A stretch of 46,918 nucleotides of DNA from Pseudomonadota bacterium (GTDB lineage Bacteria; Pseudomonadota; Alphaproteobacteria; Acetobacterales; Acetobacteraceae), in the NCBI GenBank assembly GCA_021846225.1, contig JAJZCG010000008.1, forward strand, positions 1 to 46,918. Direction: 5' to 3'. This document shows, piece after piece, positions 1-8,445 of this stretch. The notes under the pieces were generated by a model. The model was not told the origin of the DNA and searched no databases. It saw nothing but the letters and a program-made list of their open reading frames with translations. Position 1 is the first letter of the stretch; each line of letters opens with the position of its first letter. The translations under genes were made by a program, and so were the position numbers.

Positions 1-121
1 TCAGCAAGCTCAAGCAGTTCAGACGGGTGGCAACACGCTTCGAGAAAACCGCACAAAACTACCGGGCCGTCGTCACACTCGCCGCAATCGTCCTATGGCT
101 AAGGTAAGTGTCCACACCTCC
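1..121 (+). mobile_element. Right end of an IS5-family insertion sequence (truncated by window edge)
   Basis: The first 107 bases encode the C-terminus of a transposase and are followed by a short terminal sequence (AAGTGTCCACACCTCC, 105-120) that fits an IS5-family terminal inverted repeat. The element ends at about 120-121, directly against the stop codon of the DUF2244 gene. A TA at 122-123 could be the target duplication typical of some IS5 subgroups. The left end is outside the window, so the inverted repeat and duplication cannot be confirmed. Confidence 0.6.
3..107 (+). CDS. IS5-family transposase, C-terminal fragment
   Basis: The reading frame is open from the window edge and gives 34 residues ending in the typical IS5 DDE-transposase tail: a RRVATRFEKTA segment, then NYRAVVTLAAIVLWLR and a stop. 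In intact IS5 transposases this tail follows the catalytic glutamate helix, and the transposase cuts and joins the element ends. The gene is partial only because the window starts inside it. Whether the full element is intact cannot be seen. Confidence 0.75.
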   Translation, partial: SKLKQFRRVATRFEKTAQNYRAVVTLAAIVLWLR

Positions 122-636
122 TAGCGCAATTGCGGGTTGTCGAAGAGGGGGTTGCGCCAGCGGTGCATGGCCCGGCTCAACCCCGCGGCCAGCTCGCGCT
201 TTTGCGCCTCGCCCAGCGCGCGCGCCACCTCAAAACTCTTGCCGCGCGAGGAAAACAACAATTTCGGCACCGTGCCCGGGCGCTCTTCCAGCACCACGTT
301 CAGCCAATCCGGCGCCACCGAGAAGCTGGTGCGCCGGCCGTGCACATCCGTGCGGGTGACCGCCAGCAGCTCCTCGCTCAGGCTGATCGTCTCACGTTCA
401 CGCGCCGCGCGCATATTCAGCCAGAACAGACAGACCGCCATGAGCATGTCCGCGATGTTGAAGCCGATGACGGGCCAGGCGCCCAGATGCGCCATTTCGC
501 TGGTTATCAATAATGAAACCGCGATCATCCCGCCCATCACCATGAACATGGCGCGGTAAGACAGGCTGCGATGGGGTTTGATCACGGCCTCGAAAATCAG
601 ATTTTTGCTCCCCGCACTGGCGGTCTGCGCGTCCAT
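121..636 (-). CDS. DUF2244 membrane protein
   Basis: A 171-residue protein with two closely spaced hydrophobic segments (about residues 27-46 and 50-73), followed by a soluble, PH-like beta-rich C-terminal half. This matches the DUF2244 integral membrane family, which commonly lies next to nth in alphaproteobacteria; nth starts 14 bp away on the other strand, so the two share a short divergent promoter region. The biochemical role is unknown. The stop codon (121-123 on the plus strand) lies exactly at the junction with the IS5-family end, so the last bases of the gene may have been altered by the insertion. Confidence 0.75.
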   Translation of the reverse strand: MDAQTASAGSKNLIFEAVIKPHRSLSYRAMFMVMGGMIAVSLLITSEMAHLGAWPVIGFNIADMLMAVCLFWLNMRAARERETISLSEELLAVTRTDVHGRRTSFSVAPDWLNVVLEERPGTVPKLLFSSRGKSFEVARALGEAQKRELAAGLSRAMHRWRNPLFDNPQLR

Positions 637-650
637 AACGCATAAATCGT

Positions 651-1328
651 ATGGATATGGCGGTGGGCAAGGAAAAAAATCAACGGATGATGAAACGGGC
701 GGACATCCGGGCGTTTCTGGAGGCGATTTCCGGCGGCAACGCCAATCCGCGCACCGAGCTGGACTACGCCACCCCCTACCAGCTGCTGGCCGCGGTCATG
801 CTCTCGGCCCAGGCCACTGATGTCTCGGTCAACCGCGTGACCAGAACCCTCTTCGCCGATGCGCCCACGCCGCAGGCCATGGTGGCGCTGGGCGAGGCGG
901 GCATCGCGCAGCGGATTCAATCCATCGGCCTGTGGCGGGCCAAGGCGAAAAACCTGGCCATGCTCTCGCAACTGCTGCTGGAGCGCCATGGCGGCGCGGT
1001 GCCGGGCGAGCGCGCGGCGCTGGAGGCGCTGCCCGGCGTGGGCCGCAAAACCGCCAACGTGGTGCTGAACGAGATTTTCGGCCAACCGGCGATGGCGGTG
1101 GATACGCATATATTCCGCCTGGGCAACCGCACCGGGCTGGCGCCGGGCAGCACCCCGCGCGCCGTGGAGGACGCATTGCTAAAGCGCATCCCCAAGGACA
1201 TGCTCAAGCCTGCGCATCTGTGGCTGATTCTGCACGGGCGCTATGTTTGCAAGGCCCGCACGCCGGAATGCTGGCGCTGCCCCGGCGCGGCCTATTGCAC
1301 CTATGGCGAGAAAAACCTCAGAGCCTGA
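651..1328 (+). CDS. nth: Endonuclease III (DNA glycosylase/AP lyase)
   Basis: Base-excision repair enzyme that removes oxidised pyrimidines and nicks at abasic sites. The helix-hairpin-helix LPGVGRKTANVV (about 127-138) carries catalytic Lys133, and the downstream AVDTHIFR carries catalytic Asp151. A C-x6-C-x2-C-x5-C cluster (Cys200, 207, 210, 216) binds [4Fe-4S]. The 225-residue length assumes the first ATG; tandem ATGs at 687/690, following AAGGAAAA, would give about 213 residues, closer to the usual family length, and may be the true start. The 3' end overlaps the convergent MBL-fold gene by 11 bp. Confidence 0.95.
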   Translation: MDMAVGKEKNQRMMKRADIRAFLEAISGGNANPRTELDYATPYQLLAAVMLSAQATDVSVNRVTRTLFADAPTPQAMVALGEAGIAQRIQSIGLWRAKAKNLAMLSQLLLERHGGAVPGERAALEALPGVGRKTANVVLNEIFGQPAMAVDTHIFRLGNRTGLAPGSTPRAVEDALLKRIPKDMLKPAHLWLILHGRYVCKARTPECWRCPGAAYCTYGEKNLRA

Positions 1329-2289
1329 TCGTCTCGCCGCAGTCCAGCGTGAAGAACACGTCCTCCGCAATCCCCGCCGCCTCGCGCGCCGCGGCCAGAT
1401 CCTGCTCCGGCGCGCCGATCGCCTCGGCGGTCAGCTGGAACGTGCCGAAATGCATGCCGATGGCCCGCTTCGCCGCCAGCGCCGCGAAGGCCTGCACCGC
1501 GTCCTGCGGGTTCATATGCACCGGCCCCATGAACCAGCGCGGCTCATACGCGCCGATCGGCAGCAGGGCCAGATCCGGCGCACCCAGCCGGGCGCGGATT
1601 TCAGCGAAGAATTTGGTCGCCCCGGTATCCCCGGCGAAATAAATCCTCCGGCCCTGGTGCTCAATGAACATCCCGCCCCAGAGCGTCGTGTTGCGATCAT
1701 ACAAGGTGCGGGCGGCAAAATGCCGCGCCGGCGTTACGGTCAGCACCGCCTCGCCATGGGTGTGGCTTTGCCACCAGTCCAGCTCCACCGCGCCGGGGAT
1801 TCCCTTTTTGCGCAGATACGCGGCATTGCCCAGCGTGGTCACGATATGCACCTTCGGGAAACGCGCGCGCAGTTTGCGCAGCGAGATGATATCCATATGA
1901 TCGTAATGATTATGCGACAGCAAAATCAGGTCGACATGCGGCAGATGATGCAGCGCGATCCCCGGCGCGCGGACACGCTTTGGCCCGGCGAATTGCGAGG
2001 GCGAGCAGCGCGCGGAAAACACCGGATCGGTGAGAATGCTCAACCCCGGCAGGCGGAGCAGAAACGTGCTGTGGCCGATGAAGCTGACGGTGGGCGGCTC
2101 AGCCGCGGGAACGGGGTGATGATTGTTCTCAACATGCCTGGGCCAGCTGGCCCAGGTTTCCGGGTTTCTGCGCAGCCGCGCGCGCAGAATACTAAAAAAG
2201 CTCAACCGCCGGCCGTCGGCGGCGCGGGCCGTGGGCTCGGGATTGAAGAAACGCCTGCCGTCGTAATGGTCTGAGATGGGATAGGACAT
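1318..2289 (-). CDS. MBL-fold hydrolase, NAPE-PLD/RomA-like (COG2220)
   Basis: A 323-residue metallo-beta-lactamase-fold protein. The metal-binding HxHxDH is present as SHNHYDHMD (His126, His128, Asp130, His131), preceded by the family block GHSTFLLRL...ILTDPVFS and GPKR. Later blocks include AGDTG and GMHFGTFQLT. This arrangement matches the N-acyl-phosphatidylethanolamine phospholipase D-like group of cytoplasmic MBL hydrolases. The bacterial substrate is not established, so phospholipase activity is only a possibility. It has no signal peptide. The gene is monocistronic and convergent with nth. Confidence 0.85.
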   Translation of the reverse strand: MSYPISDHYDGRRFFNPEPTARAADGRRLSFFSILRARLRRNPETWASWPRHVENNHHPVPAAEPPTVSFIGHSTFLLRLPGLSILTDPVFSARCSPSQFAGPKRVRAPGIALHHLPHVDLILLSHNHYDHMDIISLRKLRARFPKVHIVTTLGNAAYLRKKGIPGAVELDWWQSHTHGEAVLTVTPARHFAARTLYDRNTTLWGGMFIEHQGRRIYFAGDTGATKFFAEIRARLGAPDLALLPIGAYEPRWFMGPVHMNPQDAVQAFAALAAKRAIGMHFGTFQLTAEAIGAPEQDLAAAREAAGIAEDVFFTLDCGETIRL

Positions 2290-2361
2290 CGCGCTTATCT
2301 GGTGCGCGCCCGGCGGATTAAAACCAGCGCCCAGCCCGGCACGGGGAGACGCGCCCGCCGC

Positions 2362-3753
2362 CTATTTCTTCGCCTCGAACCTGTAAGGGCTGGCGCTGGT
2401 GGTCAGCGGGTCGATGCTGAGCCGGTGCGCAAGCGGCGGAAACGCGCGCGAGCGGCAATCCTGGCGCTCGCACAACCGGCAGGAGAGGCCAATGCCCACC
2501 GCCGCGGTGGCCAGGTCCAGCCCATCGCCATAAACCAGCTCCCCGGCATGGCTGACATCGCAGCCCATGGCCACAACGCGCACCGGCGGCGGCTCGCCCC
2601 AGCGCGCCGGCCGGCCAGCGATGGCGCGGGCAAAGCACAAAAACGTCTCAGTGGCTGAAAGCTGCGCCACCTGCACGCGGATGGTCCCCGGCGTGGCGAA
2701 GGCGGAATGAACAATCCAGCGCGGGCAGGTGCCGCCAAAGCGCATGAAGGGAAAACCGGCCGCCGAGAAACGCTTGCTGACATTGCCCGCCGGGTCCACC
2801 CGCAAAAAGAAGAACGGCACGCCGCGCGCGCCATTGCGCTGCAAGGTGGAGAGCCGGTGGCACGCCTGCTCGTAGCTCACGCCAAAACGCGCCGCGATGG
2901 CGTCAACATCGTAGCGCAGCTGCCGCGCGGTCTCCAAAAAGGCATCATAGGGCATCAGGATGGCGCCGGTGATGTAGTTGAGCAGGCCGATGCGCAACAG
3001 CTCCGTGGCATCGCGCGAGGACGGGTTGGCGTCTTTGATGATCGGCTCTATCGCATCGCGCGCCTCCAGCAAGGCAAGCTGAAACGCCATCTGGAAGCCA
3101 CGGCTCTCGCGCGGCAGATCCTCCGAGAGCGTGAGCAGCCGGGCCTTGGCGTCAAACACCCGCAGCGCGCCGGGCAGCGGCTGCACCCGCACGATCAGCC
3201 CATGCACCTGGCGCAACCGCTCGGCCAGCGCGTGGCTGCTGCCGATGGTCTGCGCGTTCAAGGTCTCGTTGATGGCCTCGGCCGCGGCCTCCAGCGCCGG
3301 AAAATGGTTCTCATGGTCGTGGAAGAAATCCCGCACCTCCTCATTGGGCAGCATGATCTTGCGCCCAGACGGCAGGGTGATGCCCGAGGACTCCTCGCGC
3401 GCCCCGGCCAGGGCGCGGTGCAGCGCCAAAATCGCCCGCGCGCCGTTGGGCGCCGCCGCCAGCGCCTGAATCTCGGCCTCGGGCACCGGCTCTATGGCCA
3501 GCTGCGGGTCGGCGAACACTTCGCGCAACGCCACCTCGAACTCGCGCTCCTGCACGCCGGAGAGCGCCGCAAGGTCTACATGCAGAATATCCGTCAGCTT
3601 GAACAAGAGCGAGGCGGTGACATTGCGCTGGTCATGCTCAACGAGATTAAGATAACTCGTTGAGATTCCTAATTTTTGCGCCAACCCTTGTTGGGAATAC
3701 CCCTGCTCCATGCGCAGGCGGCGAATGGTTTTACCAATGGCGGTTTTTGACAT
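2362..3753 (-). CDS. XRE-family regulator with degenerate IrrE domain (ScfR/RamB-like, DUF2083)
   Basis: A 463-residue regulator. An N-terminal Cro/XRE helix-turn-helix (about 7-62, with YSQQGLAQKLGISTSYLNLVE) is followed by an ImmA/IrrE-like middle domain without an HExxH zinc motif and a C-terminal DUF2083 region containing the CRLCERQDCRSRAFPP cysteine cluster. This architecture defines the short-chain fatty acyl regulator family (ScfR, RamB), which controls glyoxylate, propionate or acetate metabolism by sensing acyl-CoA. No metabolic target lies alongside, so the regulon here is unknown. A palindrome just upstream suggests autoregulation. A divergent small gene starts 139 bp away. Confidence 0.85.
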   Translation of the reverse strand: MSKTAIGKTIRRLRMEQGYSQQGLAQKLGISTSYLNLVEHDQRNVTASLLFKLTDILHVDLAALSGVQEREFEVALREVFADPQLAIEPVPEAEIQALAAAPNGARAILALHRALAGAREESSGITLPSGRKIMLPNEEVRDFFHDHENHFPALEAAAEAINETLNAQTIGSSHALAERLRQVHGLIVRVQPLPGALRVFDAKARLLTLSEDLPRESRGFQMAFQLALLEARDAIEPIIKDANPSSRDATELLRIGLLNYITGAILMPYDAFLETARQLRYDVDAIAARFGVSYEQACHRLSTLQRNGARGVPFFFLRVDPAGNVSKRFSAAGFPFMRFGGTCPRWIVHSAFATPGTIRVQVAQLSATETFLCFARAIAGRPARWGEPPPVRVVAMGCDVSHAGELVYGDGLDLATAAVGIGLSCRLCERQDCRSRAFPPLAHRLSIDPLTTSASPYRFEAKK

Positions 3754-3772
3754 AATTTACACATAGCAAAAT

Positions 3773-3783
3773 TTTACAGTAAA
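3773..3783. promoter_or_regulatory. Candidate operator upstream of the ScfR-like gene
   Basis: TTTACAGTAAA is a perfect 5-1-5 inverted repeat, 19 bp upstream of the regulator start, inside an AT-rich stretch that also contains GCAAAATTTT. The position between divergent genes suits an autoregulatory site. No binding evidence is available from sequence alone. Confidence 0.4.
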
Positions 3784-3892
3784 GTTAAACACTTATTTCG
3801 AGGGCTCAGGCCGAGTTTTCGCTATGCTTCACGGTGCATTGTAAATTATTAACTGGGTTACGCCAATTCACAGCCGACCCAGGAGACCCGCC

Positions 3893-4084
3893 ATGCAGAC
3901 CCAGACAATCACCGCCAAAACCTCCATCGAAACCATGCAGGGCCATGACTATGATGACGGCCTGGTGCATTCCCACGGCTGGGCCCGCGAATCGCGTGAA
4001 CGCAAGGCCACGGCACCCGCCCAGGATTATGACGACGGCCTGGTCCATGCCCATGGCTGGGCGATGTCCTCCCCGGAACGCTGA
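3893..4084 (+). CDS. 63-residue peptide with two DYDDGLVHxHGWA repeats
   Basis: A small protein with a good ribosome-binding site (CAGGAGACCCGCC before the ATG). It contains two near-identical 13-residue repeats, DYDDGLVHSHGWA (residues 19-31) and DYDDGLVHAHGWA (45-57), separated by a charged linker. There is no signal peptide or membrane segment. The Asp cluster and HxHGW suggest metal or ligand binding, or a repeated core peptide, but this is inference. I do not recognise a characterised family. No modification enzyme lies beside it. It is followed by a large hairpin and a strong terminator, so it is probably expressed alone. Confidence 0.6.
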   Translation: MQTQTITAKTSIETMQGHDYDDGLVHSHGWARESRERKATAPAQDYDDGLVHAHGWAMSSPER

Positions 4085-4095
4085 AATAATTTCGC

Positions 4096-4135
4096 CCCCC
4101 GGGCCTGCCCGCCACAAACGGGCTTGACCTGGGGG
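4096..4135 (+). other. Large imperfect hairpin after the repeat-peptide gene
   Basis: Arms 4096-4111 and 4119-4135 pair around the 7-nt loop CCACAAA, with 8 outer and 5 inner pairs including one G-U, interrupted by two mismatches and one bulge. It begins 12 nt after the stop codon and has no U-tract. It may be an mRNA-stabilising 3' structure or part of a two-step terminator with the hairpin at 4215-4242. Confidence 0.45.
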
Positions 4136-4214
4136 ACGAATCACCCTCAAATACCAACAACAATAAACAAAGAAGCGCATAAGCGCAGCCTGTTCAGGAA
4201 ACGTCCGCGAACAC

Positions 4215-4242
4215 CCCTGGGTCATTGCTCCCAGGGTTTTTT
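4215..4242 (+). terminator. Rho-independent terminator
   Basis: A perfect 7-bp stem (CCCTGGG at 4215-4221, CCCAGGG at 4230-4236) with an 8-nt loop is followed immediately by six T residues (4237-4242). It ends transcription from the small repeat-peptide gene and separates it from aat. The ~80-nt space between the two hairpins has no ORF I can support. Confidence 0.85.
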
Positions 4243-4298
4243 ATTGCCTTTTTCTTTCAGGGTTTCCCGCGGCGGAGAAATCATGGCAACCTGCGCCC

Positions 4299-4964
4299 AT
4301 GTCCGCCCGGCCATTCATCCTCACCCCAGACCTGCTGCTCCGCGCCTACCGGCTGGGACTGTTCCCCATGGCGGAATCGCGCGGCAGCAAGACACTGCAC
4401 TGGCTCGACCCCGAGACACGCGGCGTGCTGCCGCTGGATAAGTTCCACCTGCCCCGCAGCCTGATGAAAACCCTGCGCAGCGGCAAATTCACCGTCACGG
4501 CGGATGCTGATTTCCCCGGCACCATCGCCGCCTGCGCCGCCGCACGGGAGAACCGGCCGGAGACCTGGATCAACCAGGAGATCGAGCGGCTCTTCATCGC
4601 GCTGTTCCACCTCGGCTTCGCCCATAGCGTGGAGACCTGGCAGAACGGCGCGCTGGTTGGCGGGCTGTACGGCGCCAGCCTGGGCGGCGCGTTTTTCGGC
4701 GAGAGCATGTTCTCCACCACGACGGACGCCTCCAAAGCGGCGCTGGTGCATCTGCTCGCGCGGCTGCGCCTGGGTGGCTACACCCTGTTGGATACACAGT
4801 TCATCACCACCCACCTGGCCCGTTTCGGCACCGTCGAGATTACGCGCGCCGCCTATCACGCCTTGCTCGCGCAAGCGGTGGAAACGCCCGCGCGCTTCAT
4901 CGCCAGCCCTGATCCTGCCGTATTGCTGCGCGAAATAGACGCCATGAGGAAAGAATCATCATGA
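4299..4964 (+). CDS. aat: Leucyl/phenylalanyl-tRNA--protein transferase
   Basis: Cytoplasmic N-end-rule enzyme that adds Leu or Phe from aminoacyl-tRNA to proteins with N-terminal Arg or Lys, marking them for ClpAP. The 221-residue protein has the family blocks LLLRAYRLGLFPMAESR, HWLDPETRGVLPLD, HSVETW...LVGGLYG and GESMFSTTTDASKAAL, followed by LLDTQFITTHLARFG. The start was chosen because alphaproteobacterial Aat begins a few residues before the LTPDLLLRAY block. The purine-rich GGCGGAGAAA upstream fits an out-of-frame ATG at 4283 better, which is odd. The next gene overlaps by 4 nt. Confidence 0.95.
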   Translation: MSARPFILTPDLLLRAYRLGLFPMAESRGSKTLHWLDPETRGVLPLDKFHLPRSLMKTLRSGKFTVTADADFPGTIAACAAARENRPETWINQEIERLFIALFHLGFAHSVETWQNGALVGGLYGASLGGAFFGESMFSTTTDASKAALVHLLARLRLGGYTLLDTQFITTHLARFGTVEITRAAYHALLAQAVETPARFIASPDPAVLLREIDAMRKESS

Positions 4965-5545
4965 AAATTTTGCCCTTCGTACTTCCCGCGCTGCTGGCCG
5001 CAGGCCCTGCCCTGGCAACGCCCGCGTTTCTGCCCACCCGCGATGTCGCCATCACCTATGAGGTGGATACGCCCGGCCGCGCGGCACAAAACTACCTGCT
5101 GAATTACGACGCCGCGCAGGAGCTGGCGCGGGTCGAAAATCCCGCCCAGGGCATCTATATCCTGGCCAACCTGCCCTCTGGCCAGGCGCAGGTGGTGGTG
5201 CCCGCCTTGCATGCCATCGTGCAGGCGCCTGATTTCTCAGCCCTGACACAGGAAATCTCCACCGCCGGCGGCGCCCAGTTCACCCCGCTGGGCTCCGGGC
5301 ATTATGCCGGGATGGCCTGCCGGAAATATCTGGTGCTCAACGCCCATGGCTCGGGCACCGCCTGCATCACGCCCGATGGCGTGGTGCTGCATTTCGCCGG
5401 GCATGATGAACACGGTTCTGCCGAGGTAACCGCGCTATCCGTCGCCTACGCCCCGCAACCGGCGCAGGATTTCGCCCCGCCTGCGGGATTTTCCGGCTTA
5501 ACCCTCCCGCCGGGGGCGCTGCAGGCGCTCCTACAGCCGCAATAA
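4961..5545 (+). CDS. Secreted hypothetical protein (possible DUF4412-like)
   Basis: A 194-residue protein with a clear Sec signal peptide (about 1-19, ending ALA-TP). The mature part is predicted beta-rich and contains two cysteines (in GMACRKY and GTACITPDG) that could form a disulfide. The layout, with repeated references to a bound or extracted quantity and the ACRKYL/TACITPDGVVLHF blocks, resembles DUF4412-type periplasmic proteins, but I am not certain. Its ATG overlaps the aat stop, so it is probably cotranscribed with aat; no functional link is evident. Its 3' end overlaps the convergent DUF167 gene by 15 bp. Confidence 0.7.
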   Translation: MKILPFVLPALLAAGPALATPAFLPTRDVAITYEVDTPGRAAQNYLLNYDAAQELARVENPAQGIYILANLPSGQAQVVVPALHAIVQAPDFSALTQEISTAGGAQFTPLGSGHYAGMACRKYLVLNAHGSGTACITPDGVVLHFAGHDEHGSAEVTALSVAYAPQPAQDFAPPAGFSGLTLPPGALQALLQPQ

Positions 5546-5845
5546 CTCTGCGAAATCGCCGGCCACCGCACCGGCGATGCGGAATTTCTTATCCCGCGCG
5601 GTGGTTCCCGCCTCCTGGGTGATGGCCGCGGGCTTAATGTGCAGCCAATCCGCCAGGGCCTGAATAATCGCCTCGTTGGCCCGCCCATCCTCGGGCGGGG
5701 CGGCGACTGAAACCCGCAACCGCGCCTGCGGCCAGCCGGGGCTTGGGGCGGCGGCGATCACCGGGCCGACGCTCACCCGCTTCGCGCCAGGATGCGCCTT
5801 CACCGCCACAATCAGCCCGGCCGCCGTTTCAAGCCAGAAGCGCAC
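5531..5845 (-). CDS. DUF167 (YggU-like) protein
   Basis: A small cytoplasmic protein of 104 residues with the DUF167 signature VKAHPGAKR...VSVAAPPEDGRANEAIIQALADWL...GTTARDKKFRI. The function of the family is unknown. It starts 8 bp after the stop of accC on the same strand, so it is probably the last gene of the aroQ-accB-accC transcript. Confidence 0.85.
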   Translation of the reverse strand: MRFWLETAAGLIVAVKAHPGAKRVSVGPVIAAAPSPGWPQARLRVSVAAPPEDGRANEAIIQALADWLHIKPAAITQEAGTTARDKKFRIAGAVAGDFAELLRL

Positions 5846-5853
5846 CGCCCAGC

Positions 5854-7194
5854 CTATTGCCCGGCGACAAAGCGCTCCAGCCAGTGGATCGTGTAATCGC
5901 CATCAATAAACTCCGGCGCCTCCAAAATCTTCTCATGCAGCGGAATCGTGGTCTTGATCCCGGTGATGACAAACTCCCGCAACGCGCGGCGCATGCGGGC
6001 AATCGCCTCATCGCGCGTGCGCCCATAGCTGATCAGCTTGGCGATCAGGCTGTCATAATGCGGCGGCACACGATAACCGGCGTAGAGAGCCGAGTCGACG
6101 CGCACGCCAAGCCCGCCGGGCGGATGATACATCACCACCGTTCCGGGCGAGGGCGCAAAGGTTTCCGGGTCCTCGGCGGTGATCCGGCATTCAATGGCAT
6201 GGCCCGCGAGGTGAATGTCCTTCTGGGTGTAGCCCAGCGGCTCCCCGGCGGCGATGCGGATTTGCTCATGCACCAGATCCAGCCCCGAGATCATCTCCGA
6301 AACCGGATGCTCCACCTGCAAACGGGTGTTCATCTCGATGAAGGAAAACTGCTCGTCCTGGTAGAGAAATTCCAGCGTGCCGGCGTTGCGGTAGCCGATT
6401 TTCCGCAGCGCCCTGGTCACCGTCGCGCCCAGCTCGTCGCGCTGCGCGGTGGTGATGGCCGGGCTGCCCGCCTCTTCCAGCACCTTCTGGTGGCGCCGCT
6501 GCAACGAGCAGTCCCGTTCGCCGATATGCACCACGGCGCCGTGGTTATCGGCCAGGATCTGCAGCTCGATATGGCGCGGCTTGTCCAGGTATTTTTCCAT
6601 GTACACGGCATTGTTGCCAAACGCCGCCCCCGCCTCGGCGCGGGCCTCGTGGAAGGCCGCCGCCAGCTCGTCGGCGCTGTAGGCCACTTTCATGCCCCGC
6701 CCGCCGCCACCGGCCGCCGCCTTGATCAGCACCGGGAATTTGATCTTCCCGGCGATCACATGGGCTTCCTCAAGCGTCGCGATCTCGCCGGGGGAGCCGG
6801 GAACCAGCGGCACGCCAAGTTCCATCATGGTGGTCTTGGCGGTGATCTTGTCGCCCATCATGCGGATATGCGCCGCCGTGGGGCCGATGAACACCAGGTT
6901 ATGCGCCTCCACCATCTCGGCGAAGGCCGCGTTCTCGGAGAGAAACCCATAGCCGGGGTGGATCGCCTCGGCGCCGGTGATCAGCGCCGCCGAAATAATC
7001 GCCGGCATATTGAGGTAGGAGTCGCGCGCCAGCGGCGGGCCGATGCACACGCTCTCATCGGCGAGGCGGACATGCATGGCGTCGGTATCGGCGGTGGAGT
7101 GCACGGCCACCGTGGCGATGCCGAGTTCCCGGCAGGCCCGCTGTATCCGCAGCGCGATTTCGCCGCGATTGGCGATGAGGATTTTCTTGAACAT
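5854..7194 (-). CDS. accC: Biotin carboxylase subunit of acetyl-CoA carboxylase
   Basis: Catalyses ATP-dependent carboxylation of biotin on AccB, the first half-reaction of fatty acid synthesis. The 446-residue length is normal. The N-terminal domain starts [16 protein letters not shown]. The ATP-grasp domain contains the glycine-rich loop [12 protein letters not shown] and the signature [16 protein letters not shown]. The C-terminal domain has [11 protein letters not shown]. It lies 12 bp downstream of accB in the aroQ-accB-accC order common in proteobacteria. The AccA and AccD subunits are not in the window. Confidence 0.97.
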   Translation of the reverse strand: MFKKILIANRGEIALRIQRACRELGIATVAVHSTADTDAMHVRLADESVCIGPPLARDSYLNMPAIISAALITGAEAIHPGYGFLSENAAFAEMVEAHNLVFIGPTAAHIRMMGDKITAKTTMMELGVPLVPGSPGEIATLEEAHVIAGKIKFPVLIKAAAGGGGRGMKVAYSADELAAAFHEARAEAGAAFGNNAVYMEKYLDKPRHIELQILADNHGAVVHIGERDCSLQRRHQKVLEEAGSPAITTAQRDELGATVTRALRKIGYRNAGTLEFLYQDEQFSFIEMNTRLQVEHPVSEMISGLDLVHEQIRIAAGEPLGYTQKDIHLAGHAIECRITAEDPETFAPSPGTVVMYHPPGGLGVRVDSALYAGYRVPPHYDSLIAKLISYGRTRDEAIARMRRALREFVITGIKTTIPLHEKILEAPEFIDGDYTIHWLERFVAGQ

Positions 7195-7206
7195 GCTATG
7201 CGCCGG

Positions 7207-7686
7207 TCATTCGATGATCAGCAGGGGCTCGTCGAACTCGACCGGCGCACCAGGCGCCACGAAAATCTGCTTGATGGTGCCCGCGCGCGGCGCCTTGATC
7301 TGGTTGAAGGTCTTCATCGCCTCGATCAGCAGCAGCGTCGCACCCGCCTCGACAGTCTGGCCAACGCTCACATAAGGGGCGGCGCCGGGCTCGGCGGAGA
7401 GATACGCAACGCCCACCATCGGGCTTTTCACCACGCCAGGGTGCTTGGCCGGATCAACCCTGTGCTCGGCGGCGGCTTCCGGCGCATTCGCGGGGGCATG
7501 CACCGGGGCATGGGCAGGGGCGTGGGCCACGGCTGGCGGCGCTATCAGCTGCGTATGCACCTGCGCCAGCGTCCGCACCAGGCGAACCTTGCGGTCGCCT
7601 TCCGCCAGCTCGATTTCCGAAAGGCCGGTGTCGCTCAACAGTTCCGCCAGGTCGCGCAGGGTTTTGGGATCGAAGGAAAGGCTCAT
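7207..7686 (-). CDS. accB: Biotin carboxyl carrier protein of acetyl-CoA carboxylase
   Basis: Carries the biotin that shuttles carboxyl groups from AccC to the carboxyltransferase. The protein has 159 residues. It has an N-terminal dimer/oligomer segment, a His/Ala/Pro-rich linker (about 47-75, with repeated HAP triplets), and a C-terminal biotinyl domain with [12 protein letters not shown], where Lys125 is the biotinylated residue. The usual EAMKMMN is changed to EAMKTFN, a mild variation. Its ATG overlaps the aroQ stop by 4 nt. Confidence 0.96.
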   Translation of the reverse strand: MSLSFDPKTLRDLAELLSDTGLSEIELAEGDRKVRLVRTLAQVHTQLIAPPAVAHAPAHAPVHAPANAPEAAAEHRVDPAKHPGVVKSPMVGVAYLSAEPGAAPYVSVGQTVEAGATLLLIEAMKTFNQIKAPRAGTIKQIFVAPGAPVEFDEPLLIIE

Positions 7687-8132
7687 TGATCTTCTTCCAG
7701 AATGTCCGAGAGGGCGATGAGTGCCAGCCTATAGCCTGCAAACCCAAGGCCGCAAATGACCCCGCCGGCAGCGCGCGACACATAAGAGTGGTGGCGGAAA
7801 CTCTCACGCTTATGGATGTTGGAGAGATGCACCTCGATCACCGGGATGTCGAGCGCGAGAATGGCGTCCATCAACGCGACGGAGGTGTGGGAATACCCGG
7901 CCGGATTGATGATGAGCCCGGCCGCGCGGGCACGCGCCTCATGCACCCAGGAGATCAGCTCTCCCTCCAGGTTGCTCTGCCTGACATCGATGGCGATGCC
8001 GAGCCCCTCTGCCGTTTCAGCGCAGAAGGTTTCCAGGTCATCCAGCGTGCCGGAGCCATAGACTTCCGGTTCGCGGGTTCCCAGCAGATTAAGGTTCGGG
8101 CCGTTCAATACGAAGATAAGTGGTGTCGTCAT
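7683..8132 (-). CDS. aroQ: Type II 3-dehydroquinate dehydratase
   Basis: Third step of the shikimate pathway, converting 3-dehydroquinate to 3-dehydroshikimate. The 149-residue protein begins [22 protein letters not shown], carrying Arg20 and the catalytic Tyr25. It continues with [17 protein letters not shown] (His82) and [20 protein letters not shown]. The start at 8132 is preferred over a longer frame because the family begins directly at this block and GGGGAT lies 5 nt upstream. It heads the operon with accB and accC. Confidence 0.95.
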   Translation of the reverse strand: MTTPLIFVLNGPNLNLLGTREPEVYGSGTLDDLETFCAETAEGLGIAIDVRQSNLEGELISWVHEARARAAGLIINPAGYSHTSVALMDAILALDIPVIEVHLSNIHKRESFRHHSYVSRAAGGVICGLGFAGYRLALIALSDILEEDQ

Positions 8133-8223
8133 TTTATCCCCGCTAGCACACCCAAATCGTAGCCGCCAAATTTTACGCGGCGGCGGCCTTGCGAGGGGGG
8201 GCGGCTCAGCCGATAATACCGGC

Positions 8224-8445
8224 ATGAGTGTGACGAGCGAAGCAACCCGCATAACGGTAAACGGCGAGCCCCTGGCGGTGGCGCCGGGAATGAGCGTCGC
8301 CGGGCTGATCGCGCAGCTGGGGTTGGATACGCGCAAAGTGGCGGTGGAGCGCAATCTGGAGATCGTGCCTCGCTCAACCTATGCGGATGTGCGCCTCACC
8401 CCAGGCGATGCACTTGAAATTGTTCATTTTATCGGTGGCGGTTAG
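8224..8445 (+). CDS. thiS: Sulfur carrier protein ThiS
   Basis: Ubiquitin-like carrier that delivers sulfur for the thiazole ring of thiamine. The 73-residue protein has the pattern [10 protein letters not shown]...[13 protein letters not shown]...[13 protein letters not shown] and ends in the obligatory Gly-Gly that is adenylated and thiocarboxylated. Its stop is followed immediately by the thiG start, with no gap. The 91-bp gap to aroQ was checked for a TPP riboswitch and none was seen. Confidence 0.92.
   Translation: MSVTSEATRITVNGEPLAVAPGMSVAGLIAQLGLDTRKVAVERNLEIVPRSTYADVRLTPGDALEIVHFIGGG

Noticed and set aside
4136-4214. Small RNA between the two hairpins after the repeat-peptide gene
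   Set aside because: No promoter is visible, and the second hairpin is sufficiently explained as the terminator of the upstream gene.
5743-7689. Long plus-strand frame (648 residues) opposite accB-accC
   Set aside because: A high-GC antisense shadow; the minus-strand proteins are unmistakable AccC and AccB.
8133-8223. Possible TPP riboswitch before thiS-thiG
   Set aside because: The conserved CTGAGA and ACCTGA-type core elements are absent in the 91-bp leader.
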